NCBI GenBank assembly: GCA_048498555.1
Contig: JBEHXT010000009.1
Coordinates: forward strand, 124,001-188,000
Direction of reading: 5' to 3'
From: Danxiaibacter sp048498555
Lineage (GTDB): Bacteria > Bacteroidota > Bacteroidia > Chitinophagales > Chitinophagaceae
Length of the DNA: 64,000 nucleotides
A model generated the notes under the pieces. It did not search any database. It had not been told where the DNA came from and worked only from the letters and a program-made list of their open reading frames with translations. Both the position numbers and the translations under genes were made by a program. Shown here one piece after another: positions 27,793 to 37,379 of this stretch; within the stretch, counting starts at the first letter, position 1, and every line of letters starts with the position of its first letter.

Positions 27793-30063
27793 TTAATACT
27801 GTTCAACGGGTTCTTTTATAGTTTGCTTTACAATCTTGTGGCGCAATGTAAGGTCGAACACAAACCACCCTGAAGTTACAATGCCTACTGCGAATATAAT
27901 ATCACCGATGGTCCGCATCCACTTCAATTTCACCATAGCCGGCTGCTGCATTAATTCAGCGGAGCGTGCATACCACATTCCATGCTCGATGCTTTCCCAG
28001 GCCTGCCAAATGCCTACTGGCAAAAGGCTTAGCAACGCCATCAGCAGCAACCCAAGGTTAAGCGACCAGAACGTTACACGCAGCAGCCTGTTGTTCCATT
28101 GAACATTTCTGTAAAGGCTGCGCAATACAAACAACATCAATCCAATGCCCAGCATCCCATACACCCCAAATAAAGCGGTATGCCCATGAAGCGGTGTTGT
28201 GTTCAGGCCCTGCACATAATACAGTGCAATTGGCGGATTAATGATGAACCCAAAGATGCCCGCACCAAGGAAATTCCAGAAAGCTACTGCAACCATAAAA
28301 TAAATGGGCCACTTATAATCTGACAACCATGGTGTAGCTTTTGAAAGCTTATAGTTGTGATAAGCTTCAAAGGCGATTAGTGTTAGTGGCACTACTTCCA
28401 ATGCGCTGAAAGTGGCGCCTAAAGCCATTACTGCTTTGGGTGTGCCGGTAAAATACAGATGGTGAAATGTGCCGATAATTCCGCCGGCAAGGAAAATAAT
28501 GGTAGATGCAAGCACACTGAGCACGGCAGATTTCGATTTCAATAAACCGAGGCGTACAAAAAGAAATGCGAGCACAACAGTTGCAAACACTTCAAAAAAG
28601 CCTTCTACCCAAAGATGCACTACCCACCATCTCCAGTATTCGGCCACTGCAAGATTGGTGTGCCTTCCCCACATGAGCCCTGCGCCATAAAACATGGCAA
28701 TAGCAGCACAGGAGATCAGGAACATTACGATAAGATTTTTTTCTTCGCCTTTCTGTCTCAGCACTGGAATCAGCGGGCGTATCATCAAAGTGAGCCACAC
28801 AAACAGCCCGACGAAAAGAAACAATTGCCAGAAACGGCCGAGGTCCACATATTCATATCCCTGATGGCCAAACCAGAAATTATTTACCAGGTTTAATTTT
28901 TGCATTACGCCAAGCCACTGGCCAATCATAGAACCTGCAACTATAATCAGGAGCGCGATGAACAAAAAGTTCACACCAAATTTTTGAAATTTAGGATCTC
29001 TCCCTGACAGCGCGGGCGCGATGTATAAACCTGTAGCCAGCCATGCTGTGGCAATCCAGAAGATAGCCAATTGTGTATGCCATGTGCGTGTAACCGAGTA
29101 GGGAAGTATTTTATCAAGCGGGATGCCGTACAGGCCGTTACCTTCTACCCCATAATGCGCAGTTACTACACCAAGTGCCATCTGCACAAACATCAACAAG
29201 CTCACAACCCAGAAATATTTTTTCACTAACCGCATAGAAGGTGTAATTTTTTGCCGTACCAGCGGGTCTTGCGCCGGCAAAGGCAGCTGCTCTCCTTCAC
29301 CTGATTTTACATAATAAAATACCATAACGCCTACAAAAAACAACAGCACAATGATGCTAACGCCGGACCATACGAGCAAGTCTCGTGTGGCAATATTACC
29401 AACCAATTCTTCTGATGGCCAGTTATGCGTATAGGACACTTTTGCTCCGGGACGTTCCGTTACCGTTGCCCAGGTTGCCCAAAAGAAAAACGCGCTCATC
29501 TGTTGCATACGCTCAGCAGACTGGATAGAGTTTTTAGGAATGGCATAGTCTTTTCTCAACTGATCAAATTCCGGGGCGTTTGTAAATAATCCTTTATAAT
29601 AATTGCAGAGATAATCTATAGCAGCCTGCCGTTCCTTTGAAATGGTAATTATGTCGGCGGCTTTATTATATGTGTTCTTTCTTACATCATTTTGCAAGCG
29701 TATTTTCATGGCCGCCTGCTGCTCGGCATTGAGATCGTCATAATTTTTACGATAGTCTTTTTGCGAAAATTCATTTAGCATAAACACGGCTTCCCTGTGC
29801 AACCAATCTGCAGTCCAGTCAGGGGCGACATAAGCGCCATGTCCCCACACAGAACCTACCTCCTGCCCGCCAATACTTTGCCATACGTTTTGCCCGTCCT
29901 TAATTTGTTGCCCTGTAAACACTGTCACCCCATCATTGGTTACAACCTTTTCAGGAATTGGGGGCGACTGCTGGTAAATATCATAACCATAGTGTAGTAA
30001 CACGCTGAAGGATAGCACTATCACAAGAGCGAAGCCTATCCAGAGTTTTCTTTCTTTGTTCAT
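27793..30063 (-). CDS. norB: Quinol-dependent nitric oxide reductase (qNor)
   Basis: Reduces two NO to N2O with electrons from quinol, in the cytoplasmic membrane. The 756 residues fit the single-chain qNor form: one N-terminal span, a soluble cytochrome-c-like domain without a haem motif (GQQIKDGQNVWQSIGGQEVG), then twelve spans of the haem-copper oxidase fold. Metal-binding histidines are in HTQLAIFWIATAW, HHLYFTGTP and HGHTALFGVYGM, and the family glutamate lies in HLWVEGFFEVF. No NorD/NorQ or other denitrification gene is adjacent, so NO detoxification is likelier than full denitrification. Two operator-like palindromes lie upstream. Confidence 0.95.
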   Translation of the reverse strand: MNKERKLWIGFALVIVLSFSVLLHYGYDIYQQSPPIPEKVVTNDGVTVFTGQQIKDGQNVWQSIGGQEVGSVWGHGAYVAPDWTADWLHREAVFMLNEFSQKDYRKNYDDLNAEQQAAMKIRLQNDVRKNTYNKAADIITISKERQAAIDYLCNYYKGLFTNAPEFDQLRKDYAIPKNSIQSAERMQQMSAFFFWATWATVTERPGAKVSYTHNWPSEELVGNIATRDLLVWSGVSIIVLLFFVGVMVFYYVKSGEGEQLPLPAQDPLVRQKITPSMRLVKKYFWVVSLLMFVQMALGVVTAHYGVEGNGLYGIPLDKILPYSVTRTWHTQLAIFWIATAWLATGLYIAPALSGRDPKFQKFGVNFLFIALLIIVAGSMIGQWLGVMQKLNLVNNFWFGHQGYEYVDLGRFWQLFLFVGLFVWLTLMIRPLIPVLRQKGEEKNLIVMFLISCAAIAMFYGAGLMWGRHTNLAVAEYWRWWVVHLWVEGFFEVFATVVLAFLFVRLGLLKSKSAVLSVLASTIIFLAGGIIGTFHHLYFTGTPKAVMALGATFSALEVVPLTLIAFEAYHNYKLSKATPWLSDYKWPIYFMVAVAFWNFLGAGIFGFIINPPIALYYVQGLNTTPLHGHTALFGVYGMLGIGLMLFVLRSLYRNVQWNNRLLRVTFWSLNLGLLLMALLSLLPVGIWQAWESIEHGMWYARSAELMQQPAMVKLKWMRTIGDIIFAVGIVTSGWFVFDLTLRHKIVKQTIKEPVEQY

Positions 30064-30079
30064 TTTGCCAGGTATAATA

Positions 30080-30103
30080 ATAAAAGATGAATATGTCTTT
30101 TAT
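30080..30103 (-). promoter_or_regulatory. Operator-like palindrome 1 upstream of norB
   Basis: ATAAAAGA-N8-TCTTTTAT, 17 bp before the norB start. It shares arm sequence and spacer length with the second site at 30243. Confidence 0.5.
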
Positions 30104-30242
30104 GTTTCGTAAAAAAAAGAATAGCAATTGCCTATTCCACAAGTTGATGACGTAACAGAATTTATTGGCTTGTTCATAATATTCAATTTCCGAAAGGATA
30201 TTGAACGATAGAAGCCATTTTCGATTTGCAAATGTATGAGCA

Positions 30243-30276
30243 AAATAATAAAAGACAAAATACTCTTTTATTATTT
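30243..30276 (-). promoter_or_regulatory. Operator-like palindrome 2 upstream of norB
   Basis: Two perfect 13-bp arms (AAATAATAAAAGA and complement) around an 8-nt spacer. The centre is 168 bp from that of the first site. A binding site for an NO-responsive regulator is a reasonable guess, not shown. Confidence 0.5.
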
Positions 30277-30379
30277 CAGAAAAAGGTCAGATTAATTTTA
30301 CACGCTGGATAAATATTGTTGCCTTGGGACGGAAATAGCACAGGCGCTAAAAATTACGCCTGTACCCATATCGTGTTGC

Positions 30380-31201
30380 TTATAAACCTAAAAAGGCTCT
30401 TATTTCTGCCAGTGCAAATTTCGCGTGAAAGGAATGGACATCGCTAAGCAACCAGACATGCGTTGCTGCATTATGAACAGATAATACCGAATCAGGTTGA
30501 ATATTGCTGATTGATGTATGAAAATTGCGGCTGTCATCCAACAATATTTCACCAGAGCCAACAAGAATTAGCACAGGAGGAAATTGCTGCAATGAATGAT
30601 CATTATAGCTCACTTCCTCAAGAGAACGCGAACCGCGATACAGGTCTGCATATGCTTTTATGCCTTGCTGATTAAGGACCGGATCGTTGTGCTGATTGAC
30701 ATTGTAAGACGATGTATTGGCCTCAAGATAAATCCACGGAGAAAGAAGTATAGCTGCCCCAGGCAATTGCAAGTTCTTTGCGGTCATGCGCTTAATTGCA
30801 GCAACGGTAAGTCCGCCGCCTGCACTATCGCCAATGATAAAGATTTCTTCACCCTTACTGAGCAGTTGTTCATACACGGCTACCGCATCTTCCACGCCGT
30901 AAGGATAAGGAAATTCAGGAGCCAACCTATACTCTACAAACAACATACGAATGTTGAGATATGCCGCAATGTGTGTTAGCATGTTTTTGTGCGATTCGAT
31001 ACCACCCATTATGTAGCCACCGCCATGAAGGTAGATGGCAACAGGCCCATCTTGCTTCCCTGCGGGAATGAACCAGTGGGAGGTTACACCATTTACGTGA
31101 TCAGCATGCACTTCTACATTAGCATGCGGCTCATATAATTTACCTAATTGTTTGAAATCTTCCCTTTGTGCGTTAATTGCTTCCATAATAAATTGTTTCA
31201 A
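30380..31201 (-). CDS. Alpha/beta hydrolase (HSL-type esterase)
   Basis: A cytoplasmic esterase-type hydrolase of 273 residues. The oxyanion-hole motif HGGG is at 59-62 and the nucleophile GDSAGG at 124-129 (Ser 126). The likely acid is in GSGEILLDDS (about 218-222) and the base is H248 in ATHVWLL. This matches the hormone-sensitive-lipase group (family IV). Substrate unknown. The Crp/Fnr regulator gene lies 77 bp upstream on the same strand and may control or be co-transcribed with it. Confidence 0.9.
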   Translation of the reverse strand: MKQFIMEAINAQREDFKQLGKLYEPHANVEVHADHVNGVTSHWFIPAGKQDGPVAIYLHGGGYIMGGIESHKNMLTHIAAYLNIRMLFVEYRLAPEFPYPYGVEDAVAVYEQLLSKGEEIFIIGDSAGGGLTVAAIKRMTAKNLQLPGAAILLSPWIYLEANTSSYNVNQHNDPVLNQQGIKAYADLYRGSRSLEEVSYNDHSLQQFPPVLILVGSGEILLDDSRNFHTSISNIQPDSVLSVHNAATHVWLLSDVHSFHAKFALAEIRAFLGL

Positions 31202-31278
31202 TTATTTCTTACACCAAAATTGAACCAATGAACGAAACCGCACCTATAAACAAGTTTAAGAAAAAGGCTTAACCTTGT

Positions 31279-31863
31279 TTAAGTTTTCTTGGAGAGATTC
31301 CCCCTGATCTTAGAGAGGAATTCTGGTGTAACGCCGAGATATGAAGCGATCTGGGTATTGGGCAAGCGTAGCGCCAGGCTGCGATATTGTTCCAGAAAGG
31401 AAAGATAACGTTCCTCTGCAGTTTCGCTGATGGTTTGTAACAAGCGATGCTCGAGCGCGACATAGCGGTCCTCGATTATCACGCGAAAAATACGCTCCAT
31501 CTTCTGATAGTTAGATAGTAAATGATATAAATCACCCTGTGCAATTTGCAAAACTGTTGAAGGCTCAATTGCCTCGATGAACACACGGCTCGGTTTAATA
31601 TTGTGAACACTATCAATCTCCGTTATCCAATCATTCTCTGCGATAAACTGCAGGTTGTGCTCCACTCCTTTCGAATCAACATGAAATTTTTTAAAACATC
31701 CTTCCACAACAAACGTATAATGTTTACATATTTCACCTTCCTGCAAAAGAAACTGCCTGCGGCGTAAATGGCGCTCGGATATGCATGCGCGCAGAGCCTC
31801 TTTTTCCTCATCAGTCAGGGGAATGTATTTATTGAAGGCGGAAAAGAGCGATTCTATCTGCAT
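31279..31863 (-). CDS. Crp/Fnr family transcriptional regulator
   Basis: 194 residues from the ATG at 31863; the frame is open to another ATG at 31899. The effector domain has FLLQEGEICKHYTFVVEGCF, and the DNA-binding helix is in TQIASYLGVTPEFLSKIRGN. It lacks Fnr cysteines. It resembles the regulator at 26360 in layout but is not a close copy. It precedes the HSL-type hydrolase on the same strand. Confidence 0.88.
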   Translation of the reverse strand: MQIESLFSAFNKYIPLTDEEKEALRACISERHLRRRQFLLQEGEICKHYTFVVEGCFKKFHVDSKGVEHNLQFIAENDWITEIDSVHNIKPSRVFIEAIEPSTVLQIAQGDLYHLLSNYQKMERIFRVIIEDRYVALEHRLLQTISETAEERYLSFLEQYRSLALRLPNTQIASYLGVTPEFLSKIRGNLSKKT

Positions 31864-32155
31864 ATTAGTCTTAAGATGATTGATGGTAAAAATAGCCATA
31901 GTTATAGATGTTCAGCTATTTTCACGTCGCAAAACAAGCCAGGCGGCAGCAAATGTGAAAAACCAGAAACACTTCTCGCTGAAACTTTTATGCCGCCGGA
32001 ACTTGACAAATAATAACCGATTCCTTAAATGTGCCGGCAAAAAATCGGTGTGTGCTTCTTTCAAATAATTTTGCACTTCAACCGTTTACTCGCGCGCTAA
32101 CCCGCATAAAAGCGATGCAACCGGCAATAAGTATCCGTTTTTTTACCCTGCAATT

Positions 32156-32506
32156 ATGAAAACACTCAGTATTATCATCTTCCTGCTATGCTCTTTCGCG
32201 GCGCAAAGCCAGTCAGTTTACAAAACGCCTTCCGGCTCGAAATATCATTTGGAGGACTGCCGGATGGTGAACAATGTATCTCAAAAGCTAACAATATCAG
32301 AAGCTATTGAAGCAGGCCTTCAACCTTGCAAAATATGCAATCCGCCGGCTGCCACCACACTGGGCGCTTCTACAACAAACAAGGCCAAAGGAGAATCAAA
32401 TACCGTGCAATGTAAAGGCTTTACCAAAGCAGGCAAACGCTGCGAACACAGGACAAGGATTGCCAACGGCTATTGTTTTCAGCATGATCCGGACAAAAAG
32501 AACTAA
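32156..32506 (+). CDS. Small secreted cysteine-rich protein (DUF5763-like)
   Basis: 116 residues with signal peptide MKTLSIIIFLLCSFAAQSQ. Two small Cys modules follow. The first, YHLEDCRMV...PCKICNPP, resembles the metal-binding end of Ada-type domains. The second, CKGFTKAGKRCEHRT...GYCFQHD, is the CxGxTKxGxRC...CxxH pattern of DUF5763-type proteins. Both probably bind zinc or form disulfides. Role unknown. Confidence 0.75.
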   Translation: MKTLSIIIFLLCSFAAQSQSVYKTPSGSKYHLEDCRMVNNVSQKLTISEAIEAGLQPCKICNPPAATTLGASTTNKAKGESNTVQCKGFTKAGKRCEHRTRIANGYCFQHDPDKKN

Positions 32507-32739
32507 TCAATTTAAGGCATTGAAGGGGTGAGCTCCCCGTTTGGTTGAATAATGTAGGGAGATTGCATCCTATTGCTCAATATTGAACAGAACGTACAAG
32601 TGAGTGACACAAGGGATGATGAAAGTAGTACCGTAGCCCGTACAAAAAAAACATAAAAATCATTAACGATACAAGGCTCTTCGACATAGCATATTGAAGA
32701 ATATTTGCCTAAATTAGGGTACTATTTAAATCTTCATGT

Positions 32740-33117
32740 ATGAAAAAAGTTACCGGGATTGGCGGCATATTTTTTAAATGCAAAGATACTGCCGCGATAA
32801 ACGACTGGTATGCAAAAAACCTCGGCTTCCCAGTTAGCGACTATGGAACCATGTTCAATTGGAAGGATGCAGATGACCCTGAAAAAGACGGCACGACGGT
32901 ATGGAGCCCATTCCCTGACAACACCAAATCCTTTGAGCCTTCGACAAAGGATTTCATGATCAATTACCGCGTTGAAAATATTGAAGCGCTGGTTGATGAA
33001 TTGAGGAGTAACGGCGTAACGATTGTTGACGAAATTAAAACATACGATTACGGAAAATTCGTTCATATCCTTGATCCGGAAGGGAACGCGATTGAGCTTT
33101 GGGAGCCGGGTGATTAG
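32740..33117 (+). CDS. VOC (glyoxalase/bleomycin-resistance) family protein
   Basis: 125 residues of one VOC fold made of two beta-alpha-beta-beta-beta units. The conserved features are FFKCKDTAAINDWYAKNLGF at the start, and KFVHILDPEGNAIELWEP at the end, which holds the usual metal-binding Glu. Family members act on very different substrates, so no reaction can be assigned. The stop is followed at once by a dispersed repeat. Confidence 0.88.
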   Translation: MKKVTGIGGIFFKCKDTAAINDWYAKNLGFPVSDYGTMFNWKDADDPEKDGTTVWSPFPDNTKSFEPSTKDFMINYRVENIEALVDELRSNGVTIVDEIKTYDYGKFVHILDPEGNAIELWEPGD

Positions 33118-33560
33118 ATATGCCTTATATGGTTCAAAACCTTCGCATGGTTCAGCCTCAAGTTCATCTTTTGCTTTAAGTCCCCTTTGTTTTGTACTCA
33201 ATCGCCGCAGGTGATATAGTAAGACTGAACAGCCTGGAGGCTCAGCAGAGCGACCGTCCCGCGAAGCGGAAAAAACTTATATTCCCTTATATGCCTTATA
33301 TACAACTAGTGAATAGTGAATGGTCAATGGTGAACGCCACAATCAGGTTGCATAGACATTTACTACTCTAGTCAGAATTAACCTTGGGGATAAGGTCTTA
33401 TATGCCCTTATATGACTTATATGGTTTAAAAAACTTCGCTTAGGTCAGCTTTACTTTTTGGGCTTTATCACATGTTTACAAAGAAATGTTGACATGCCCG
33501 AGCTTTTACTTATATGGTTCAAAAACCTTCGCTTCAGTCGCTTTATGCTTGTGGCTTTAG
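33118..33560. repeat. Composite intergenic repeat block, inverted relative to 12.1-12.6 kb
   Basis: Holds at least three copies of CTTATATGGTT(C/T)AAAA...CTTCGC...GGTCAGC-type sequence (near 33122, 33416 and 33509) and one GTGAATAGTGAATGGTCAAT element at 33309-33328. Both are reverse complements of parts found at 12.1-12.6 kb. No gene is seen. Confidence 0.7.
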
Positions 33561-33659
33561 GCTTTAAGCTTTCTAAACCTGATCGAAATATTCATTTTTT
33601 TTAACATACTTCTTTCCCGATTTTTTTGTTTATCTTATCTGAACAAAATTTTTTAAACC

Positions 33660-34121
33660 ATGCAAACACAACGCAGATCTGTTTTGAGAAAACTTTTCGC
33701 CTCGATTGTAGGTGTCTCCGGCTTAAGTTTAGTTGCAAAAGCAAACACAAATGCTAACGAAGAAAAAGAAGTGGATGGCATTGTTTACGACCAGGATATT
33801 CCCTTATTTTCTCAATCAACCAAACTCGGCAATCTCATATTTATTGCGGGTCAGGGCGCACATTTTGAGGGCGATATAAAATCTCATACGGATCACGTGT
33901 TGAAATCAATGGAAGAACAATTGGTAAAAGCTGGTTCCTCAATGGAGAAAGTATTAAAGGTGAGTGTGTTTCTCAACGACATAAAGGATTACGCGGGAAT
34001 GAATGAAGTGTTTAAGGGCCGCTTCGGAAAGAATCCTCCTGTGCGCACAACAGTTGCGGTAGCTGCAGGTGGTGTTCCCGGCAATTCACTGGTTGAAATG
34101 GATTGCATGGCTTACATATAA
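33660..34121 (+). CDS. Exported RidA family protein
   Basis: 153 residues: a twin-arginine-like leader (QRRSVLRKLFASIVGVSG) before a RidA domain. RidA proteins hydrolyse reactive enamines/imines, such as 2-aminoacrylate, released by PLP enzymes. The key arginine is R129 in PPVRTTVAV, and the C-terminal glutamate is in LVEMDCMAYI. Cytoplasmic RidA is the norm, so the leader is unusual. The SelA-like PLP enzyme starts 29 bp downstream, which suggests a direct functional link. No earlier start would remove the leader. Confidence 0.87.
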   Translation: MQTQRRSVLRKLFASIVGVSGLSLVAKANTNANEEKEVDGIVYDQDIPLFSQSTKLGNLIFIAGQGAHFEGDIKSHTDHVLKSMEEQLVKAGSSMEKVLKVSVFLNDIKDYAGMNEVFKGRFGKNPPVRTTVAVAAGGVPGNSLVEMDCMAYI

Positions 34122-34150
34122 ATTATTGTATCATTTTATAAACCTTAAAA

Positions 34151-35371
34151 ATGAAGCGGAGAGATTTACTCAGAAATCTATCGCTCGTTCCAATTGTAGG
34201 AACGGTAGCAGGTGCTTTGCTTCCATTCGAAACAACCAACGCTGCTTCAAAAGTTAAGAAAAGAAACCTGTTTAAAGAACTTGGCGTAAGAACCTTCATC
34301 AATGCTGCAGGCACTTATACTTTTATGACAGGTTCATTAATGCAGGATGAAGTTGTTGAGGCCATTCGTTCTACCTCACACGAATTTTGTTTGCTCGATG
34401 AATTACAGGATAAAGTGGGAGAAAAAATCGCGGCAATGACAAAAGCTGAAGCAGCCGTTGTAACATCCGGCGCATTCTCGGCAATGACACTTGGGCTTGC
34501 AGGAATTCTTACTGGCATGGATGAAAAGAAAGTGGCGGCACTTCCACATCTAGAAGGAACAGGAATGAAAAGCGAAGTCATTTGTCAGAAAGCACATGAT
34601 ATTGGGTACAATCATGCACTCACCAACACTGGTTGCAGAATTGTGCAGGTAGAAACTGCTGATGATGTAGAAAAGGCGATCAATGAAAAAACTGCCTTGC
34701 TGCATTTCTTAAATATTGAAGCGGACAAAGGAAAGATTATGCATGAAGAATGGATAGCGCTCGGAAAAAAACACAACATTCCCACTTCAATAGACATTGC
34801 AGCTGATGTTCCCCCGGTATCGAATCTGTGGAAGTTTAATGACATGGGCTTTCACTGGGTGGCCATTTCAGGCGGCAAAGCGATGAGAGGCCCACAAAGC
34901 GCCGGTTTGCTGATGGGCAAAAAAGATATTATTGCTGCTGCACGTTTATCCATGCCACCACGCGGGTCAACAATTGGCCGCGGCATGAAGGTGAATAAAG
35001 AAGAGGTCGTCGGCATGTACGTTGCGCTTGAACACTATCTTGCTTACGATCATGATAAGGAATGGAAAGAATGGGAAGCACGTATTGCAACGATTGAAAA
35101 TGCAGTGAAACCCATTAACGGAATTACTACGGAAGTGAAAGTACCACAGCTGGGAAACGTTACGCCAACGCTGCATGTAACATGGGATCCGAATAAAGTA
35201 AAGATCACGACAAAACAACTGCAGGAAAACTTGCGAAAGGGCGATCCATCAATTGAGATTGTAGGTAATGAAGATAACCACATCAGCATGACCGCATGGG
35301 TAATGAGATCCGGCGAAGAAAAAATTGTTGCGAGGCGATTGAAAGAAGAATTAGCAAAGGTGAGTGTATGA
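34151..35371 (+). CDS. Exported SelA-like PLP-dependent enzyme (first copy)
   Basis: 406 residues of fold-type I, in the SelA-like group that includes aminosugar-acid ammonia lyases. A twin-arginine-like leader (KRRDLLRNLSLVPIVGTVAG) precedes the domain, which starts at GVRTFINAAGTYTFMTGS. The PLP lysine is K243 in SGGKAMRGPQSAG. The cofactor-binding aspartate is in SIDIAADVPP. Family members eliminate ammonia or other groups from amino acids or amino-sugar acids; the substrate here is unknown. It is encoded between RidA (29 bp) and the haem/sugar dehydrogenase gene. Confidence 0.87.
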   Translation: MKRRDLLRNLSLVPIVGTVAGALLPFETTNAASKVKKRNLFKELGVRTFINAAGTYTFMTGSLMQDEVVEAIRSTSHEFCLLDELQDKVGEKIAAMTKAEAAVVTSGAFSAMTLGLAGILTGMDEKKVAALPHLEGTGMKSEVICQKAHDIGYNHALTNTGCRIVQVETADDVEKAINEKTALLHFLNIEADKGKIMHEEWIALGKKHNIPTSIDIAADVPPVSNLWKFNDMGFHWVAISGGKAMRGPQSAGLLMGKKDIIAAARLSMPPRGSTIGRGMKVNKEEVVGMYVALEHYLAYDHDKEWKEWEARIATIENAVKPINGITTEVKVPQLGNVTPTLHVTWDPNKVKITTKQLQENLRKGDPSIEIVGNEDNHISMTAWVMRSGEEKIVARRLKEELAKVSV

Positions 35372-35539
35372 TAATTATGTAATCAATTCCGGCGCATAAG
35401 GTATTGACCGCTGCTCTCCTGTATGTTTGGTACAAACGTTCGAAAAGTATCAAATGATGTTTCTGGATTCATTGTCAATTTTCAACTTTCAATTGTCAAT
35501 TCTCTTGTAGTCGGCTCATAAAAAACTGCGTTTCAAAAA

Positions 35540-37348
35540 ATGAAACAACCAACGATTGCTTATTACAAAAAACTTTTCCTTTTATTGCAAAACACCTACG
35601 TTGTTTTTCTTCTTGTATTAGCCGCCTGCAACTCAACTCAAGAAAAATCGTCTGCTATATGGACCGCGCCGGACAGTGCATCTTCATTAAAAAGCCCGTT
35701 CACAATAACATCCGACGTTGAACTGAAAGGCCACCAACTGTACACATTGTATTGTCGCTCCTGCCACGGAAAAGCCGGTAATGGAGACGGGCCGGCAGGA
35801 CGATCATTGGATCAAAGGCCGGCAAACTTCCACGACGCGCGAATAAAAAATGAACCGGATGGCGTGTTGTTTTGGAAGATGAGCACAGGTAAAGGGCCAA
35901 TGCCGTCATTTAAGGATGTTTTATCCAGGGAAGAAAGGTGGAGCCTTGTTGCATACCTAAGAAAATTAAGCACAGTAGAAGATGGTACAAGCGTTCCGGA
36001 AGCACTCCGGCCGGACATTGCCATCAAATATGTAATGAAGACTGCACCAAACAGCATTCGCATTTTGCAAAATCCGGTGACAAAAGAAATATGGTACACA
36101 ACGATGGACGGCGGTGTGTACAGAATAAAAAATATTGAAAGCAACGAGCCTGCGTCGCAGGAAATGCTGTCCGCAAAAGATCATGGCATTACTCAATTGC
36201 AAGGTGCTGTTTTTCTAGGCAATTCCATTTTCCTGTGTGGCAATGTTCCCGATAAAATTCATAAAACCACAAAAGGGCAAATGGTGCGTGTCTCTTTTAA
36301 AGACACTACTGTTTCGCAGATGAAAGTTGTGTTCCATACCGTTGATTACCCTGCGAATAAAACTATCTATGACCACGGATGGAATGCGCTTGAGATAAGT
36401 GCTGATGAAAAATATATTTATGCGAATTCTGGAGCAAGAACTGATCACGGAGAAGTACAGGACGATGGCGGCTTGTATCCCAATCAGCGCGATAATATTC
36501 TGACTTCAAAAATTTTCCGCTTTCCTGTTGAAACTGAAAATCTTTTATTAACGCTGGATACAACGCAAGTGCGGCCCTTCATTTTTGCCGAAGGCATTCG
36601 CAATGCATATGACATGGCAATTGATGAAAAAGGAAATCTTTTTGCTGTGTCAAATTCCTGTGACTACGATATGCCCGAAGATATGTTTTGGCTCAGGCAG
36701 GGGCATCATTACGGATTCCCATGGATGATGGGCGGAATAGAAAACCCGCAACAATTTCCGGACTGGAAACCCGATCCTGCAACGGACCTTTTTATTAATA
36801 GGTCATCACATTCCTGGGAAGTAGGATATTTTCACAATGATCCAACATTTCCAAAAATTCCTCCCGGTTTAAAATTTACTACGGGTGTTCAGAATCTTGG
36901 GCCTGATGCCAATTTTTATCGCGGCCACACGGGACAAGTTCTGGATGGTGATCAAACAGGTGTAACGATCAGCACCTTCACTGCGCATTCTTCTCCGCTC
37001 GGTTTGTTCTTCGATAAGAAAAAAGTATTGCCCAATGATCTTAAGGGAGACGCTTTTGTGATAAGATATAGTTTAGGTGCAAATTCACCCTTAATGCTTC
37101 CACTGGAGGCAGAAGGAGCCGACTTACTCCACTTACACCTGATGTATGATTCCCTGGCCGATAACTATTTTGTAAGGACCACCCGCATTGTTGACGGATT
37201 TGATCAGCCAACAGATGCTATTCTTATTGGCAATGACGTTTATGTCATGGAATATGGTGACAATGGTGGTAATATCTGGAAACTCGTATTTGCTTCTCAA
37301 AACAAGAAAGAGAGACAGTTAAAAAATAGTAGTTCAATACACAAATGA
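35540..37348 (+). CDS. Haem c / PQQ sugar dehydrogenase-like lipoprotein
   Basis: 602 residues. A lipoprotein signal ends at Cys 30 (FLLVLAAC). A class I cytochrome c domain follows: C72-x2-C75-H76 (YCRSCHGKAGNGDGPAG), with a likely Met ligand in KGPMPSFKD. From about 160 on it is a beta-propeller like soluble aldose/sorbosone dehydrogenases (EGIRNAYDMAIDEKGNLF, GHHYGFPWMMGG). It could oxidise a sugar or amino-sugar and hand electrons to its own haem. PQQ binding is inferred from fold only. The second PLP enzyme starts 31 bp later. Confidence 0.83.
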   Translation: MKQPTIAYYKKLFLLLQNTYVVFLLVLAACNSTQEKSSAIWTAPDSASSLKSPFTITSDVELKGHQLYTLYCRSCHGKAGNGDGPAGRSLDQRPANFHDARIKNEPDGVLFWKMSTGKGPMPSFKDVLSREERWSLVAYLRKLSTVEDGTSVPEALRPDIAIKYVMKTAPNSIRILQNPVTKEIWYTTMDGGVYRIKNIESNEPASQEMLSAKDHGITQLQGAVFLGNSIFLCGNVPDKIHKTTKGQMVRVSFKDTTVSQMKVVFHTVDYPANKTIYDHGWNALEISADEKYIYANSGARTDHGEVQDDGGLYPNQRDNILTSKIFRFPVETENLLLTLDTTQVRPFIFAEGIRNAYDMAIDEKGNLFAVSNSCDYDMPEDMFWLRQGHHYGFPWMMGGIENPQQFPDWKPDPATDLFINRSSHSWEVGYFHNDPTFPKIPPGLKFTTGVQNLGPDANFYRGHTGQVLDGDQTGVTISTFTAHSSPLGLFFDKKKVLPNDLKGDAFVIRYSLGANSPLMLPLEAEGADLLHLHLMYDSLADNYFVRTTRIVDGFDQPTDAILIGNDVYVMEYGDNGGNIWKLVFASQNKKERQLKNSSSIHK

Positions 37349-37379
37349 GTATACAATATTCAAGTAAAAATTCATTATT

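Noticed and set aside
32734..33201. 155-codon minus-strand frame
   Set aside because: Antisense of the VOC gene plus a repeat.
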